Notes under the pieces: model-generated | Seen by the model: only the letters and a program-made list of their open reading frames with translations | What the model was told of the DNA's origin: nothing | The model's database searches: none | Translations under genes and position numbers: made by a program | Assembly: GCA_013287915.1 (NCBI GenBank) | Contig: JABDCX010000003.1 | Coordinates: 1 to 43,609 of the forward strand | Direction: 5' to 3' | Origin: Chlamydiota bacterium | GTDB lineage: Bacteria > Chlamydiota > Chlamydiia > Chlamydiales > Parachlamydiaceae | Length of the DNA stretch: 43,609 nt | Part shown: positions 35,442-43,578 of the stretch, one piece after another | How positions within the stretch are numbered: position 1 is the first letter of the stretch | Layout of the letters: each line of letters begins with the position of its first letter

Positions 35442-36815
35442 CTACTTTAAATAGTTCTGCAGCAAGCGTGCAGTACGCTCGCCGGATTCTACAGCGCCTT
35501 CCATCGTCGAAGCAGCTGTCGTAGAGGTGTGTTCGCCGGCGAAAAATATTCTGCCTTTAATTGGCCTAAAAACCTTACGCACGGATTCGCCACGCTCGTT
35601 CATGCGCTCATCGAAAAAAGCGAACTGATCTATCCCGTAGTTGCTGTAGCTGCCTTTAGAATAAGGATCGTTCAACCAACTTTTCCCAATTATCTTTTTT
35701 TCACTATCTATTTCTAGCGTTGGATAAACTTTCTGAATCGCTTCTAGATCGCGTGCTAAGACCGCCTCGATATCTTTGTCAGTGCGATCATCAAATATTC
35801 CGGCAGGACCGCCGAAATACCAGGTCATGACAGAGGCGTCTAAATTCGTCCAGGTAAACAAATGGGGTGTGAGGCAGGTTGTAGGATAAATAGGATCTTT
35901 CGTCTTGATGGGAATCAGCAGCTTTGCGTTGGTGCCGTACTGTTGCGTTTGGATCGCCTTCCATTGATCTTCTGGAAATAATCCCTCTAGTATTTCCACA
36001 TCGCGCAAAGTTGTACAGGGCAGAGCTAAGACCACATAATCGGCCACTATTTTTGCATCGTTAAAAGTAAGCTCAATCTTCTCATCTGGTGTTTGATAAA
36101 GGGCTGTTAACGGAGACGAGTAATGGATGTGACCTTCTAGCTTATCCGCCAGAGCCTGGGCAAAACGGCTGTTTCCCCCTTCAACATAGACAAAGGGATG
36201 CTCAAATTCGGGATTCTTGTCCCCATGACTCATGGCATAGAAAAACCCATAGTTAAAAGAAAATCCATCTGCCACATAGGTTGGGGAAAGTTTATCAGTT
36301 GGAGACCCTTCATAATTTTCTAAACACATGTGCATCATTTGGCATAATCGGGGATGCGCCGACAAAAAATAGTCGATGACCTGAGCTAAATTTTGGGCTG
36401 ACTCCGCCTTTACTTTGAGCTTCTCTAGCGCTTCTTCAGTTAGTTCAGGAGCGTTCTCAAAGAACTCTTTATCTGTGTAGAGTCCGTCATCCCAAACGGC
36501 AGAAAGACTCCAATTATGCTTTTGCCAAACCTTCTTGAGACCCATTTCTTCCACTAAAGGAAAAATATTGTCTGGATCTCCCCCATCCATCAGATTCTTG
36601 CCCCCGAGCTCTTCATAAGAGTCGCCAAAATACACCGTGTGTACTCGGCCACCTGGCCGGTCGCGAGCCTCATAAAGCTCTACCTTATGGCCTTGTTGAT
36701 GCAGACGATAAGCGGTCGTCAACCCCGCCAATCCTGCCCCTACGACAACAATCTTTGGCGGCTCTGCTTCTAGAAGGGGTGAAACGATCAAAAGTAAAGA
36801 AAACATCCATTTCAT
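35442..36815 (-). CDS. Exported flavin-containing amine oxidase
   Basis: A 457-residue FAD enzyme of the monoamine oxidase/polyamine oxidase superfamily with a signal peptide (1-17, ending PLLEA). The dinucleotide fold VVVGAGLAGLTTAYRL (about 23-38), the ELYEARDRPGGRVHT stretch (46-60) and the C-terminal GRIFFAGEHTS..AASTMEGAVESGERTA FAD-contact segment are all canonical. It should oxidise a primary or secondary amine to an imine with release of peroxide, in the periplasm or outside the cell. The substrate is not predictable. It is the first gene of a probable pair with the CPBP protease. It is the second exported flavin oxidase in this window. Confidence 0.9.
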   Translation of the reverse strand: MKWMFSLLLIVSPLLEAEPPKIVVVGAGLAGLTTAYRLHQQGHKVELYEARDRPGGRVHTVYFGDSYEELGGKNLMDGGDPDNIFPLVEEMGLKKVWQKHNWSLSAVWDDGLYTDKEFFENAPELTEEALEKLKVKAESAQNLAQVIDYFLSAHPRLCQMMHMCLENYEGSPTDKLSPTYVADGFSFNYGFFYAMSHGDKNPEFEHPFVYVEGGNSRFAQALADKLEGHIHYSSPLTALYQTPDEKIELTFNDAKIVADYVVLALPCTTLRDVEILEGLFPEDQWKAIQTQQYGTNAKLLIPIKTKDPIYPTTCLTPHLFTWTNLDASVMTWYFGGPAGIFDDRTDKDIEAVLARDLEAIQKVYPTLEIDSEKKIIGKSWLNDPYSKGSYSNYGIDQFAFFDERMNERGESVRKVFRPIKGRIFFAGEHTSTTAASTMEGAVESGERTARLLQNYLK

Positions 36816-36912
36816 AGGTCACATCCAGTTTTAAATTGAAAAGAAACAAGTATATCATTTCAGAAATATTAAGTATAGACAAAGAACCTATCCACTCAGG
36901 CTTTTTTAAAGC

Positions 36913-36941
36913 TTGATTTTTACAGGAAATTGTTATACAAT
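36913..36941 (+). promoter_or_regulatory. Probable promoter of the one-pass membrane protein
   Basis: TTGATT (36913-36918) and TACAAT (36936-36941) are separated by 17 nt. An AAGGA ribosome site follows shortly before the ATG at 36981. Confidence 0.55.
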
Positions 36942-36980
36942 CATCATCTTTTAAAAGATCAGTTGGAGTAAGGATAAAAA

Positions 36981-37787
36981 ATGTTAGATTTAAGCAAGGT
37001 CAATGTCCATTCATCTATTCAACACAGTGGATCCATCTGGAAACAATACTCCCCTGTTCTTCTTGCACAAGTTGCAAAAATTAACAGTGCTCTTAAATCA
37101 ATCGAGTCTTTCACAAGGTTTGGAACGAGTCGTCTGATGGACATCGTGTCAAAAGGAAAGTACCTGAATGGAGGAGCAGAAAGCCATTTCGCACAGGCTA
37201 AAACTTATGCCCAACAGGCAGGCATTGTTGGATGGGCGGGAATTGCTTTTGCCATGTTTGCTCTTGGGCTTATCGTTTCCCATCTAAGAAGGGGAAATCA
37301 AACCACGCTCTTTTCTTACAAAACCACATTTACTCCTCAACAAATTGAAATGATAAATCGCAGATTTGCTAACACCCCCTATCAGTTCAACGATCTTCCA
37401 GTAATCAAGTCCGAAAACTACCCGACATTTCATGAAATGTCGAGCCGCACAGTGATGCGCGGTACAATGATTGTGTATGATACTGGAGGCCCTGATGATC
37501 TTAACCCCGCTGTAAGAACACCGTACTCTTATATTACCATCGGGATAAAAGCCCGCAAGGATAATTGTGATCAGGCAAAACATCTCATCATAAGAGCCAG
37601 CGAGCAAACAGCGACCCTTACCTTAGCGCTAGCAAACACATTTGAGCCAGAAACTTACAAGGCTTCATGCGATAGCGTAAAACCGCTACTTGTGCGCATT
37701 AGCAAAGCGAGCGAAATGAATCGTTTCCTTCAAGGAGAATCAGTCTTCGATGAGGAACAGGGCATTGAGTGGTCAATCTTACGATAA
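36981..37787 (+). CDS. Unrecognised one-pass membrane protein
   Basis: A 268-residue protein with a clear start (AAGGA, then ATG) and its own promoter. Residues 1-80 are mostly helical and hydrophilic. One membrane helix is at ~81-102 (GIVGWAGIAFAMFALGLIVS) and is followed by a basic HLRRG, which places the C-terminal part in the cytoplasm by the positive-inside rule. The soluble C-terminal domain (~105-268) has mixed strands and helices, with SYKTTFTPQQIEMINRRF and SYITIGIKARKD. It is convergent with the M48 peptidase gene after 10 bp. I recognise no family. Confidence 0.65.
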   Translation: MLDLSKVNVHSSIQHSGSIWKQYSPVLLAQVAKINSALKSIESFTRFGTSRLMDIVSKGKYLNGGAESHFAQAKTYAQQAGIVGWAGIAFAMFALGLIVSHLRRGNQTTLFSYKTTFTPQQIEMINRRFANTPYQFNDLPVIKSENYPTFHEMSSRTVMRGTMIVYDTGGPDDLNPAVRTPYSYITIGIKARKDNCDQAKHLIIRASEQTATLTLALANTFEPETYKASCDSVKPLLVRISKASEMNRFLQGESVFDEEQGIEWSILR

Positions 37788-37797
37788 CTTTTATTTC

Positions 37798-38892
37798 TTA
37801 TTTAGGTGTTGGAATTGCTTGATAAAGGTCTTTGGTTAGCTTTAAAAAGCCAAGGCCAGCAATAACCCACGCTACTTTCGACATATCGGTGTTAGGATGT
37901 TCTTTTAAAGTTGATAATTCAACAGCATGTTGGAGACGTTTTGCTGCGTTTGGGTGATTTTGGTTCCAATCTGTGCTTTGGATCAATTGAGTGGCCTTTT
38001 TTTCAAAACTGGGTAATGAACCCGTCGTCCATTTTTCGATCAACCCTTTTGGTTTAAACAGCGCATTCAAAAGTTCCCTTTTGTGATAGCGAATCATCCC
38101 CTTTAGGTAGGTTTCAGAGTGCGTGCTTTCTTGATCCGCTTGCGTTTCTTGGTAGCGTGAAAATGCTTTACCGCAAAGAGAAGCCAAAGGGCTAAAAGCA
38201 AACGCGAATGAACCTTTGACGCCCATTTTTTTGATCCCCATCTGTAAAGCTTTAAATGCTGTCATCACCATCAACATAGCGCCAAGATTTGTCAATTGGT
38301 GATGGTGCTTCGCATGGGCGATCTCATGAGCTAATAGATACGAAAGCTCTTCTTGTGATAAGCGGCTTTTAAATTTTTTGAGCATCTTCTCAAGGTTCTG
38401 ACGCTCTTCAAGGGTGCACGTTTCTAGATAGTGGCCCAATTCAACTGGGTCGTTTGGGATCCCATCCAATAGATTTAACCATGCCTCAAAGCCTAAGTCT
38501 TGACCCATGGAAGGTGGAACGAAATTTTCAAAGTAAGTGTGCCCCAAAAATAAAACGGGTCCTTGAAGTGAGTGGAGATTACCCACCATGCGGGCATTGT
38601 CAGCCATTGTATCATCAACTCTTAAGTTGATGTGACAAGAATCATCAATATTTAAGTCTTTACAAACCTCTTTAATAGACTGCTCAATCGTGCGCAATTT
38701 CCTGCTCTCTGCGGAATTAAATTGCTTAGATAACCCATTTGGGTGCGTGGCTGGGGCAATGGTTGTAGAAATACGGAAAAGTGCTGGAACAGCTGTCAAG
38801 AAAGGCTGGTTTGTGAGAGTTCCTACATATCCGACATGCTCCATGCATTTATCTGTAGTAGTTTGCTTAACTAAGTAATTTTGTATAAACAT
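37798..38892 (-). CDS. M48-type zinc metalloprotease
   Basis: A 364-residue protein. The zinc site is LLAHEIAHAKHH, with His189, Glu190 and His193. The third ligand is probably Glu249 in SRYQETQAD, the usual M48 ExxxAD-type signature. Two hydrophobic segments (~201-219 and ~226-242) between the two parts suggest membrane association as in HtpX/Ste24 relatives, and a last one is near 343-355. The N-terminal ~120 residues match no family I know. The ATG is preceded by GAGG. The upstream 108-bp gap is extremely AT-rich. A role in membrane-protein quality control is plausible, but the family also includes secreted proteases. Confidence 0.85.
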   Translation of the reverse strand: MFIQNYLVKQTTTDKCMEHVGYVGTLTNQPFLTAVPALFRISTTIAPATHPNGLSKQFNSAESRKLRTIEQSIKEVCKDLNIDDSCHINLRVDDTMADNARMVGNLHSLQGPVLFLGHTYFENFVPPSMGQDLGFEAWLNLLDGIPNDPVELGHYLETCTLEERQNLEKMLKKFKSRLSQEELSYLLAHEIAHAKHHHQLTNLGAMLMVMTAFKALQMGIKKMGVKGSFAFAFSPLASLCGKAFSRYQETQADQESTHSETYLKGMIRYHKRELLNALFKPKGLIEKWTTGSLPSFEKKATQLIQSTDWNQNHPNAAKRLQHAVELSTLKEHPNTDMSKVAWVIAGLGFLKLTKDLYQAIPTPK

Positions 38893-39000
38893 ACACCTCG
38901 TTTGTTGTATTTACGTTTATACTGAATATTATATATGTTATATATTAATATAATATTAATTTTAATTTAAGATTTTGTATAGGATGAAGAAGGTAAAGAT

Positions 39001-39354
39001 CTAGTCGTCTAGACGAGGCTTTTGGCGCAGTTGTTTTTTTGCAGATGCGCCCCTCTTTTTTTGAGCATTTTTAGCTTTAACAGACTTTGGAATCCGCGTG
39101 CGAACCCGCGGGGGTTTTCGATAATTGAGCTTTTTAACCTTTGCACGCAGCTTTTCCAAACAATCGAGCTTATTCATATGCTGGCTTCGACTGGATTGGC
39201 TTGTCACAACAAGGCCCGATGGCAAATGTGTGAGCCTAACGGCGCTGTCTGTTACATTGACGTGCTGGCCGCCAGCTCCGCTCGAGCGAAACGTGTCGAT
39301 CTTGCACTCTGCCAACAAAGCCTCATCAAGTAAAGGGAGCTCAATTTTTTTCAT
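39001..39354 (-). CDS. GGQ-domain release-factor-like protein
   Basis: A 117-residue protein consisting of the peptidyl-tRNA hydrolysis domain of class I release factors plus a basic tail. [18 protein letters not shown] carries the catalytic Gly28-Gly29-Gln30. The sequence after it ([17 protein letters not shown]) is closer to RF1/RF2 domain 3 than to ArfB/YaeJ. The codon-reading domains are absent. The C-terminal ~45 residues are rich in Lys and Arg and could enter the mRNA channel of stalled ribosomes, as the tails of ArfB and the mitochondrial C12orf65 do. Likely role: rescue of stalled ribosomes. It is upstream of, and divergent from, the second helical-family gene. Confidence 0.85.
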   Translation of the reverse strand: MKKIELPLLDEALLAECKIDTFRSSGAGGQHVNVTDSAVRLTHLPSGLVVTSQSSRSQHMNKLDCLEKLRAKVKKLNYRKPPRVRTRIPKSVKAKNAQKKRGASAKKQLRQKPRLDD

Positions 39355-39479
39355 CGTTTTGCTTTTAAATGGTTGATTCGCAAGATAGCGATAGAGATAA
39401 AAAACTGCAACAACTCAACCAATTTCGAAGATTCTTGGAAAATTATCGATAGACTATAAAAAATAGAGTTAATTCATTA

Positions 39480-39508
39480 TTGATTATTAAATTATTTAAA
39501 TATATAAT
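39480..39508 (+). promoter_or_regulatory. Near-consensus sigma-70-type promoter
   Basis: TTGATT (39480-39485) and a perfect TATAAT (39503-39508) are separated by 17 nt, 40 nt before the ATG at 39549. It lies in AT-rich DNA and is similar in design to the promoter before 14438. Confidence 0.7.
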
Positions 39509-39548
39509 TAACTATGTGGGTGTTCTGCTTTAAAAATGGCGGGTTTGT

Positions 39549-40826
39549 ATGGATTACCATAATTTTGCAGCTAGCAAATTTGGGGACCAAAATCAAGCAC
39601 GCGCAAACCTGATTAAAATAAAAAGGGATCACGCACAAGAGTGGATGAGAAGTGTTAGTCCGGGCACTGGCACCAAAGGAACAAACTCGACAATGGCTAT
39701 TTGGGGTGAAGTGGCAGATCATCTCATTAGTTGCCTTACACAGGCACAAGAAATCTCCCCTACTGAATTGAGCGCCATCGATAATGAGATTGAACATTTA
39801 ACCGATCGGCTGCAAACGGAAGAGGATACAGATTTTGAGCCAATCGGCCAGCAGTGTCAAGAGATCATGGAGGTGGCTCGCCCAATTCTACAAGGCGCCC
39901 CTCACACAGGTGAGTGCTTGCAACACCTTGTCGAAGCCTGTCATAAGCGAAAGATTGAGATAACAGAAGAGCCGCGGACTAATGAAGAGCAACACTCCCC
40001 TAAAGTGCAACACACCATTAAAAAAACTGTTAAATTTCCATCCCTGAAAGAAATAGAAAAGAAAGCTTCTAGTTTTCTAGAACTCCTTAATTCATTATTC
40101 ATCCCCGCCGATGACGAAGATGCCTTCAAGGAGATAATCAGCGATTTCGATGTTCATATTTCAGCTTTGAAGAAGTATCCAGAAGCTTCGCAGCTACTGC
40201 TCGAAAAGTTGCTTCGGGTAAAAAATGATTATCTCAACGAATTTGTCTCGGCTCAACTTGCAAAGCTTGAGAAATTACCAAAAATGATTTTTGAGAATAA
40301 GGAAGGGCAAAAATTTAAAAAAACAAAAGAAAGAACTGCTCGTAAAACCGGTGCGAAGCTTTCGCTGCCCGACAAAGATGAAATTTTCACCAAAGAACAC
40401 CGCTCCGTTAAGGTGCAGACTCTTGGAGATCTTGCAATTTTGGCAACGCATCTAAAAGCTTTGAATGTGCCCTATTTGCCAGATGAGGAGAACGAATCGA
40501 CAGCAGGTGAAAACTTTCAAAAGCGCATCAATAATCTCGAATACAAAATCCGAGAGCTTCTTTTTCATGCTCACGAAGGAAAACGTGCAGATGCAAGAAT
40601 GAGAGAAAGAGTGGGCAAAAACTTGATCCCTGTCACCCCCCAAATGATCAGCAAAGTGATCCTTGACTTAAGGCAAGTTGCTGAAGAGATGCATGATCAA
40701 GGGGAAATTACCTTAGATAAATTGAATGCAATCAGAGCCGAGCTAGAGAAGTTCAATCTCGTCACAACGCCTATACAGACACAGCAAGATAAGAAGAACA
40801 ACAGGAACAACAAGGTCGGTGATTAA
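39549..40826 (+). CDS. Large helical protein of unknown function (family member B)
   Basis: A 425-residue helical, soluble, charged protein and a paralogue of the gene at 14438-16450. Shared parts are the N-terminal module (residues ~50-135, with VARPIL at 109-114 and a VEACHKRK motif), a central VKNDYLNEF helix, and the C-terminal module beginning HEGKRAD (GKRAD 344-348). The centre is about 250 residues shorter than in member A. There is no signal peptide, membrane span or known catalytic motif. The ATG has only a weak upstream ribosome site, as in member A, but a strong promoter. The last 84 bp overlap the convergent membrane-protein gene. Candidate effector or structural protein; function unknown. 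Confidence 0.75.
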   Translation: MDYHNFAASKFGDQNQARANLIKIKRDHAQEWMRSVSPGTGTKGTNSTMAIWGEVADHLISCLTQAQEISPTELSAIDNEIEHLTDRLQTEEDTDFEPIGQQCQEIMEVARPILQGAPHTGECLQHLVEACHKRKIEITEEPRTNEEQHSPKVQHTIKKTVKFPSLKEIEKKASSFLELLNSLFIPADDEDAFKEIISDFDVHISALKKYPEASQLLLEKLLRVKNDYLNEFVSAQLAKLEKLPKMIFENKEGQKFKKTKERTARKTGAKLSLPDKDEIFTKEHRSVKVQTLGDLAILATHLKALNVPYLPDEENESTAGENFQKRINNLEYKIRELLFHAHEGKRADARMRERVGKNLIPVTPQMISKVILDLRQVAEEMHDQGEITLDKLNAIRAELEKFNLVTTPIQTQQDKKNNRNNKVGD

Positions 40827-41234
40827 GTTAACACCAAGGTTTCCTGGAGAGTAGTTATGGTCGACGACGAGCTGGACGATATGGTGAAGGCCATCGGCTA
40901 GAATCCAAATTGAGAATCCCACGATTGTTGCCAACCAAAAGTCCCCTCTGTACCAGATGGACATCAATCCCAAGACCCCAAAAGCAAGGTTAACGTTTGC
41001 AAGCTCTTGTTGAAATGGACAGGCTGGCCAGTTCATGTAGATTGCGATATACTCTGGCATGAAAGTAAGCCCAATAAAGGCGAGCCAGCTTGTCATTCCC
41101 AAGCTAAAAACGATCTGATAAAGCAGAAACAGCTCCAACATGCGCTTAGGCGTTCTCAAACCCTTCTCAACCACCCACACATGAATAAGGAACCCAAGTA
41201 CACCCAAGACGTACATGCTTAAAAAAATGATCAC
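40743..41234 (-). CDS. Four-helix membrane protein (DUF6790-like)
   Basis: A 163-residue protein starting at GTG 41234, with GAGG 8 nt upstream. An internal ATG at 41216 is less likely. Four membrane helices are near 1-22, 36-60, 83-108 and 135-155. The motifs NWPACPFQQELANVN, FGVLGLMSIWYRGDFWLAT and SPGNLG resemble the uncharacterised DUF6790 family as I remember it. No catalytic residues are evident. Its 3' end overlaps the end of the convergent helical-family gene by 84 bp. Confidence 0.7.
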   Translation of the reverse strand: MIIFLSMYVLGVLGFLIHVWVVEKGLRTPKRMLELFLLYQIVFSLGMTSWLAFIGLTFMPEYIAIYMNWPACPFQQELANVNLAFGVLGLMSIWYRGDFWLATIVGFSIWILADGLHHIVQLVVDHNYSPGNLGVNLITDLVVPVVLLILLCLYRRCDEIELL

Positions 41235-41266
41235 GAAATTATCCTCGGTATAGGCCCAGTCGGGTT

Positions 41267-42340
41267 TTAAGTAATGGGCGGCAATTCTTCAGCGCAAATT
41301 GTCCATTTGCCTGACTTTAGGTCAAATATTTCACGGCTTTTATCATTAAAAAATTTATGCAAATCAAGTTGTGTACGCTCATAAACTTTGCTAAAAACCA
41401 TGATTTTATCGCAATCTATCGGTCTGGCTGTTGGTTGAATTCTTTCCTTGTTCATGGAATCAACAACACTCCATGTCTCAAGTTGAGTGTCAAAAACTGC
41501 GGCAAGAGTGCGATTAGAGACGATCGATTTTATAAGCTCTATCATAACACCATAAGTGCGAGAGCTTGTACCGCCACAACAGAGCACTTGAGCCCCGCCG
41601 TTTAGGGGAGCCAGTGTATGGCGAGCCACTTGAAAGGGAAGGCGAGGGGCCATTGTAAATTTTTCGGTCTCTGGATCGTAATATTCGCATGTGTCTAAAA
41701 GCCGCTGATTATTAGAACCCATACCACCAACGATGAGTACTTTATTGTTACTTAGAAGACAGCACGCGTGGCGAAGCCTACCGATATGAAGGGGGCCAAC
41801 CTCGCGCCAAACTTTTTCTGCAGGCGAATAAACTTCTGCAGAGTGGCCCCCATGTTGTTGCCCACCACACACCATGACGTGGCCATTACGAAGCATCACT
41901 GAAGCGTGTGCATGTCGCTTAACATTTAGAGGTGCACCCTCTATCATTTCAAAAGCTCCGGAAGCATAGTGAATAATTTTTGTGCCTGCCAACCGATGTA
42001 GCCAAGAACCTTCCTGATCCTTGTAGATACCGCCAATACGAATCCATTCGTTTTTACTTATCTTTGTAATTGTATACCCATTGAGTCGTACCCCATCTTC
42101 CTGGAAGATCGTCTTTGAGACCTTACTTTGAAATTTGTTCGTGTAGGGATCGTATAATGTGACGAGGTGAAGACATAGATCAGGTTTCTTAGCCTTGACT
42201 AGGAAGGTGTTGTCACTGCAGAGATAATTCCAGATGAGGACCATGGCCTTTTTTGGAAAGACAAGTTCCTTAGTCCCAAATTTTTTTTCGCATAGAACAA
42301 GTGTTTGAAACGCATTGAATGAATCATATGGAGAAATCAT
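41267..42340 (-). CDS. Kelch-repeat protein, copy 1
   Basis: A 357-residue protein with a ~100-residue N-terminal region and then kelch-type beta-propeller blades. The signatures are NGHVMVCGG, NNKVLIVGGMG, DTCEYYDPETEKFTMAPRLP and GAQVLCCGG, each with the double glycine and a following Tyr/Trp. The N-terminal segment around ELVFPKKAMVLIWNYL is faintly F-box-like but too weak to assign. Kelch propellers bind proteins. In intracellular bacteria such proteins are often host-directed, which is inference here. There is no signal peptide. It is a tandem duplicate of the gene at 42531-43523, with almost identical first ~50 codons and identical upstream DNA. Confidence 0.82.
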   Translation of the reverse strand: MISPYDSFNAFQTLVLCEKKFGTKELVFPKKAMVLIWNYLCSDNTFLVKAKKPDLCLHLVTLYDPYTNKFQSKVSKTIFQEDGVRLNGYTITKISKNEWIRIGGIYKDQEGSWLHRLAGTKIIHYASGAFEMIEGAPLNVKRHAHASVMLRNGHVMVCGGQQHGGHSAEVYSPAEKVWREVGPLHIGRLRHACCLLSNNKVLIVGGMGSNNQRLLDTCEYYDPETEKFTMAPRLPFQVARHTLAPLNGGAQVLCCGGTSSRTYGVMIELIKSIVSNRTLAAVFDTQLETWSVVDSMNKERIQPTARPIDCDKIMVFSKVYERTQLDLHKFFNDKSREIFDLKSGKWTICAEELPPIT

Positions 42341-42365
42341 TATTAATCTCGTGATTTTTCCGTAT

Positions 42366-42395
42366 AGTCTAGCATTTAGGTCATGTCTAAGTCAA
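42366..42395 (-). promoter_or_regulatory. Promoter of kelch copy 1
   Basis: On the minus strand TTGACT (42390-42395) and TAGACT (42366-42371), with TG one base before the -10, are separated by 18 nt. The same sequence occurs before copy 2. Confidence 0.6.
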
Positions 42396-42429
42396 ATTTA
42401 ACGAATTTTTATCATGTGTGCATCCTGTC

Positions 42430-42510
42430 GCAGCTTCGCAGCTCAAACCATCTAATCCCTACACCGCGGGTTTGCAACCGCGGCTACCGGCTGACGCTGC
42501 TTCGCAGCTG
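42430..42510. repeat. GC-rich hairpin cluster at the kelch duplication joint
   Basis: GCAGCTTCGCAGCT (42430-42443) is nearly repeated at 42496-42509, where GCTGC-TTC-GCAGC forms a hairpin. Between them CCGCGG (42464-42469) and CCGCGG (42478-42483) form another stem around 8 nt. The cluster lies only between the two copies and is much richer in GC than its surroundings. It may act as a terminator or as the recombination joint. Confidence 0.55.
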
Positions 42511-42530
42511 TTGGCATAACTATTCGGGTT

Positions 42531-43523
42531 TTAAATAATGGACGGCAATTTTTCAGCGCAAATTGTCCATTTGCCTGACTTTAGGTCAAATATTTCACAG
42601 CTATTATCATCAAAAAGTTTTTGCAAATCAAGTTGTGAACGCGCATAAACTTTGTTGAAAACCATGATTTTATCAGAGTCTATCGGAATGGCTGTGGGCT
42701 GAATTCTACCCTTATTCATGGAATCAACTACCCTCCATGTCTTAAGTTGAGTGTCAAAAACCGCGGCTGGAGTGCGATTAGCGACGAGAGTTTTTATAAG
42801 CTCTATCATAACACCATAAGTGCGAGAGCTTGTACCGCCACAACAGAGCACTTGAGCCCCGCCGTTTAGGGGAGCCAGTGTGTGTTGAGCAACTTTAAAG
42901 GGAAGGCGAGGAGCCATTGTAAATTGTTTGGTCTCTGGATCGTAGTATTCGCAGGTGTCTAAAATCCGATCACCACTAGAATCCATACCCCCAACGATGA
43001 GTACTTTATTGTTATTTAGAAGACAGCTCGCGTGGCGAAGCCTACCGATATGAAGGGGGCCAACCACGCGCCACACTTTTTCTGCAGTGGAATAAACTTC
43101 TGCAGAGTGGCTACTTGGTTTCCCGCCACACACCATAACGTGGCCATTACGAAGCATCACTGTAGCGTGAGCATGTCTCTGAACTTCCAGAGGTGCACCG
43201 TCTGTTATTTGAAAAACTCCGGCGGCATAGTCAATAATTTTTGTGTCAGCCAACCGATCTCCTGCCTCATCCTTGTAGATACCGCCAATACTCATCCATC
43301 TGTTTTTACTTATATTTGTAATTGTATACCCATCGTATACTGAGTTGAGGTGAAACCACAGATCAAGTTTCTTAGCCTTCACTAGGAAGGTGTTGTCACT
43401 GCAGAGATAATTCCAGATGAGGACCATGGCCTCTTTTGGAAAGACAAGTTCCTTAGTCCCAAATTTTTTTTCGCATAGAACAAGTGTTTGAAACGCATTG
43501 AATGAATCATATGGAGAAATCAT
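42531..43523 (-). CDS. Kelch-repeat protein, copy 2
   Basis: A 330-residue paralogue of copy 1. The first ~50 residues differ at only one or two positions. It lacks 27 residues overall, mainly around residues 55-95 where copy 1 has LYDPYTNKFQSKVSK and a longer loop near the first blade. The kelch blades (VMVCGG, KVLIVGGMD, CEYYDPETKQFTMAPRLP and GAQVLCCGG) are intact, so both copies should fold. There is no signal peptide. It begins 86 bp from the right edge, and its promoter region is identical to that of copy 1. More copies could follow outside the window. Confidence 0.82.
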   Translation of the reverse strand: MISPYDSFNAFQTLVLCEKKFGTKELVFPKEAMVLIWNYLCSDNTFLVKAKKLDLWFHLNSVYDGYTITNISKNRWMSIGGIYKDEAGDRLADTKIIDYAAGVFQITDGAPLEVQRHAHATVMLRNGHVMVCGGKPSSHSAEVYSTAEKVWRVVGPLHIGRLRHASCLLNNNKVLIVGGMDSSGDRILDTCEYYDPETKQFTMAPRLPFKVAQHTLAPLNGGAQVLCCGGTSSRTYGVMIELIKTLVANRTPAAVFDTQLKTWRVVDSMNKGRIQPTAIPIDSDKIMVFNKVYARSQLDLQKLFDDNSCEIFDLKSGKWTICAEKLPSII

Positions 43524-43548
43524 TATTAATCTCGTGATTTTTCCGTAT

Positions 43549-43578
43549 AGTCTAGCATTTAGGTCATGTCTAAGTCAA
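43549..43578 (-). promoter_or_regulatory. Promoter of kelch copy 2
   Basis: TTGACT (43573-43578) and TAGACT (43549-43554) on the minus strand are separated by 18 nt, identical to the promoter of copy 1. Confidence 0.6.

Noticed and set aside
41267-42340. F-box domain at the N-terminus of the kelch proteins
   Set aside because: The ELVFPKKAMVLIWNYL segment is only faintly similar; too weak to claim without a profile search.
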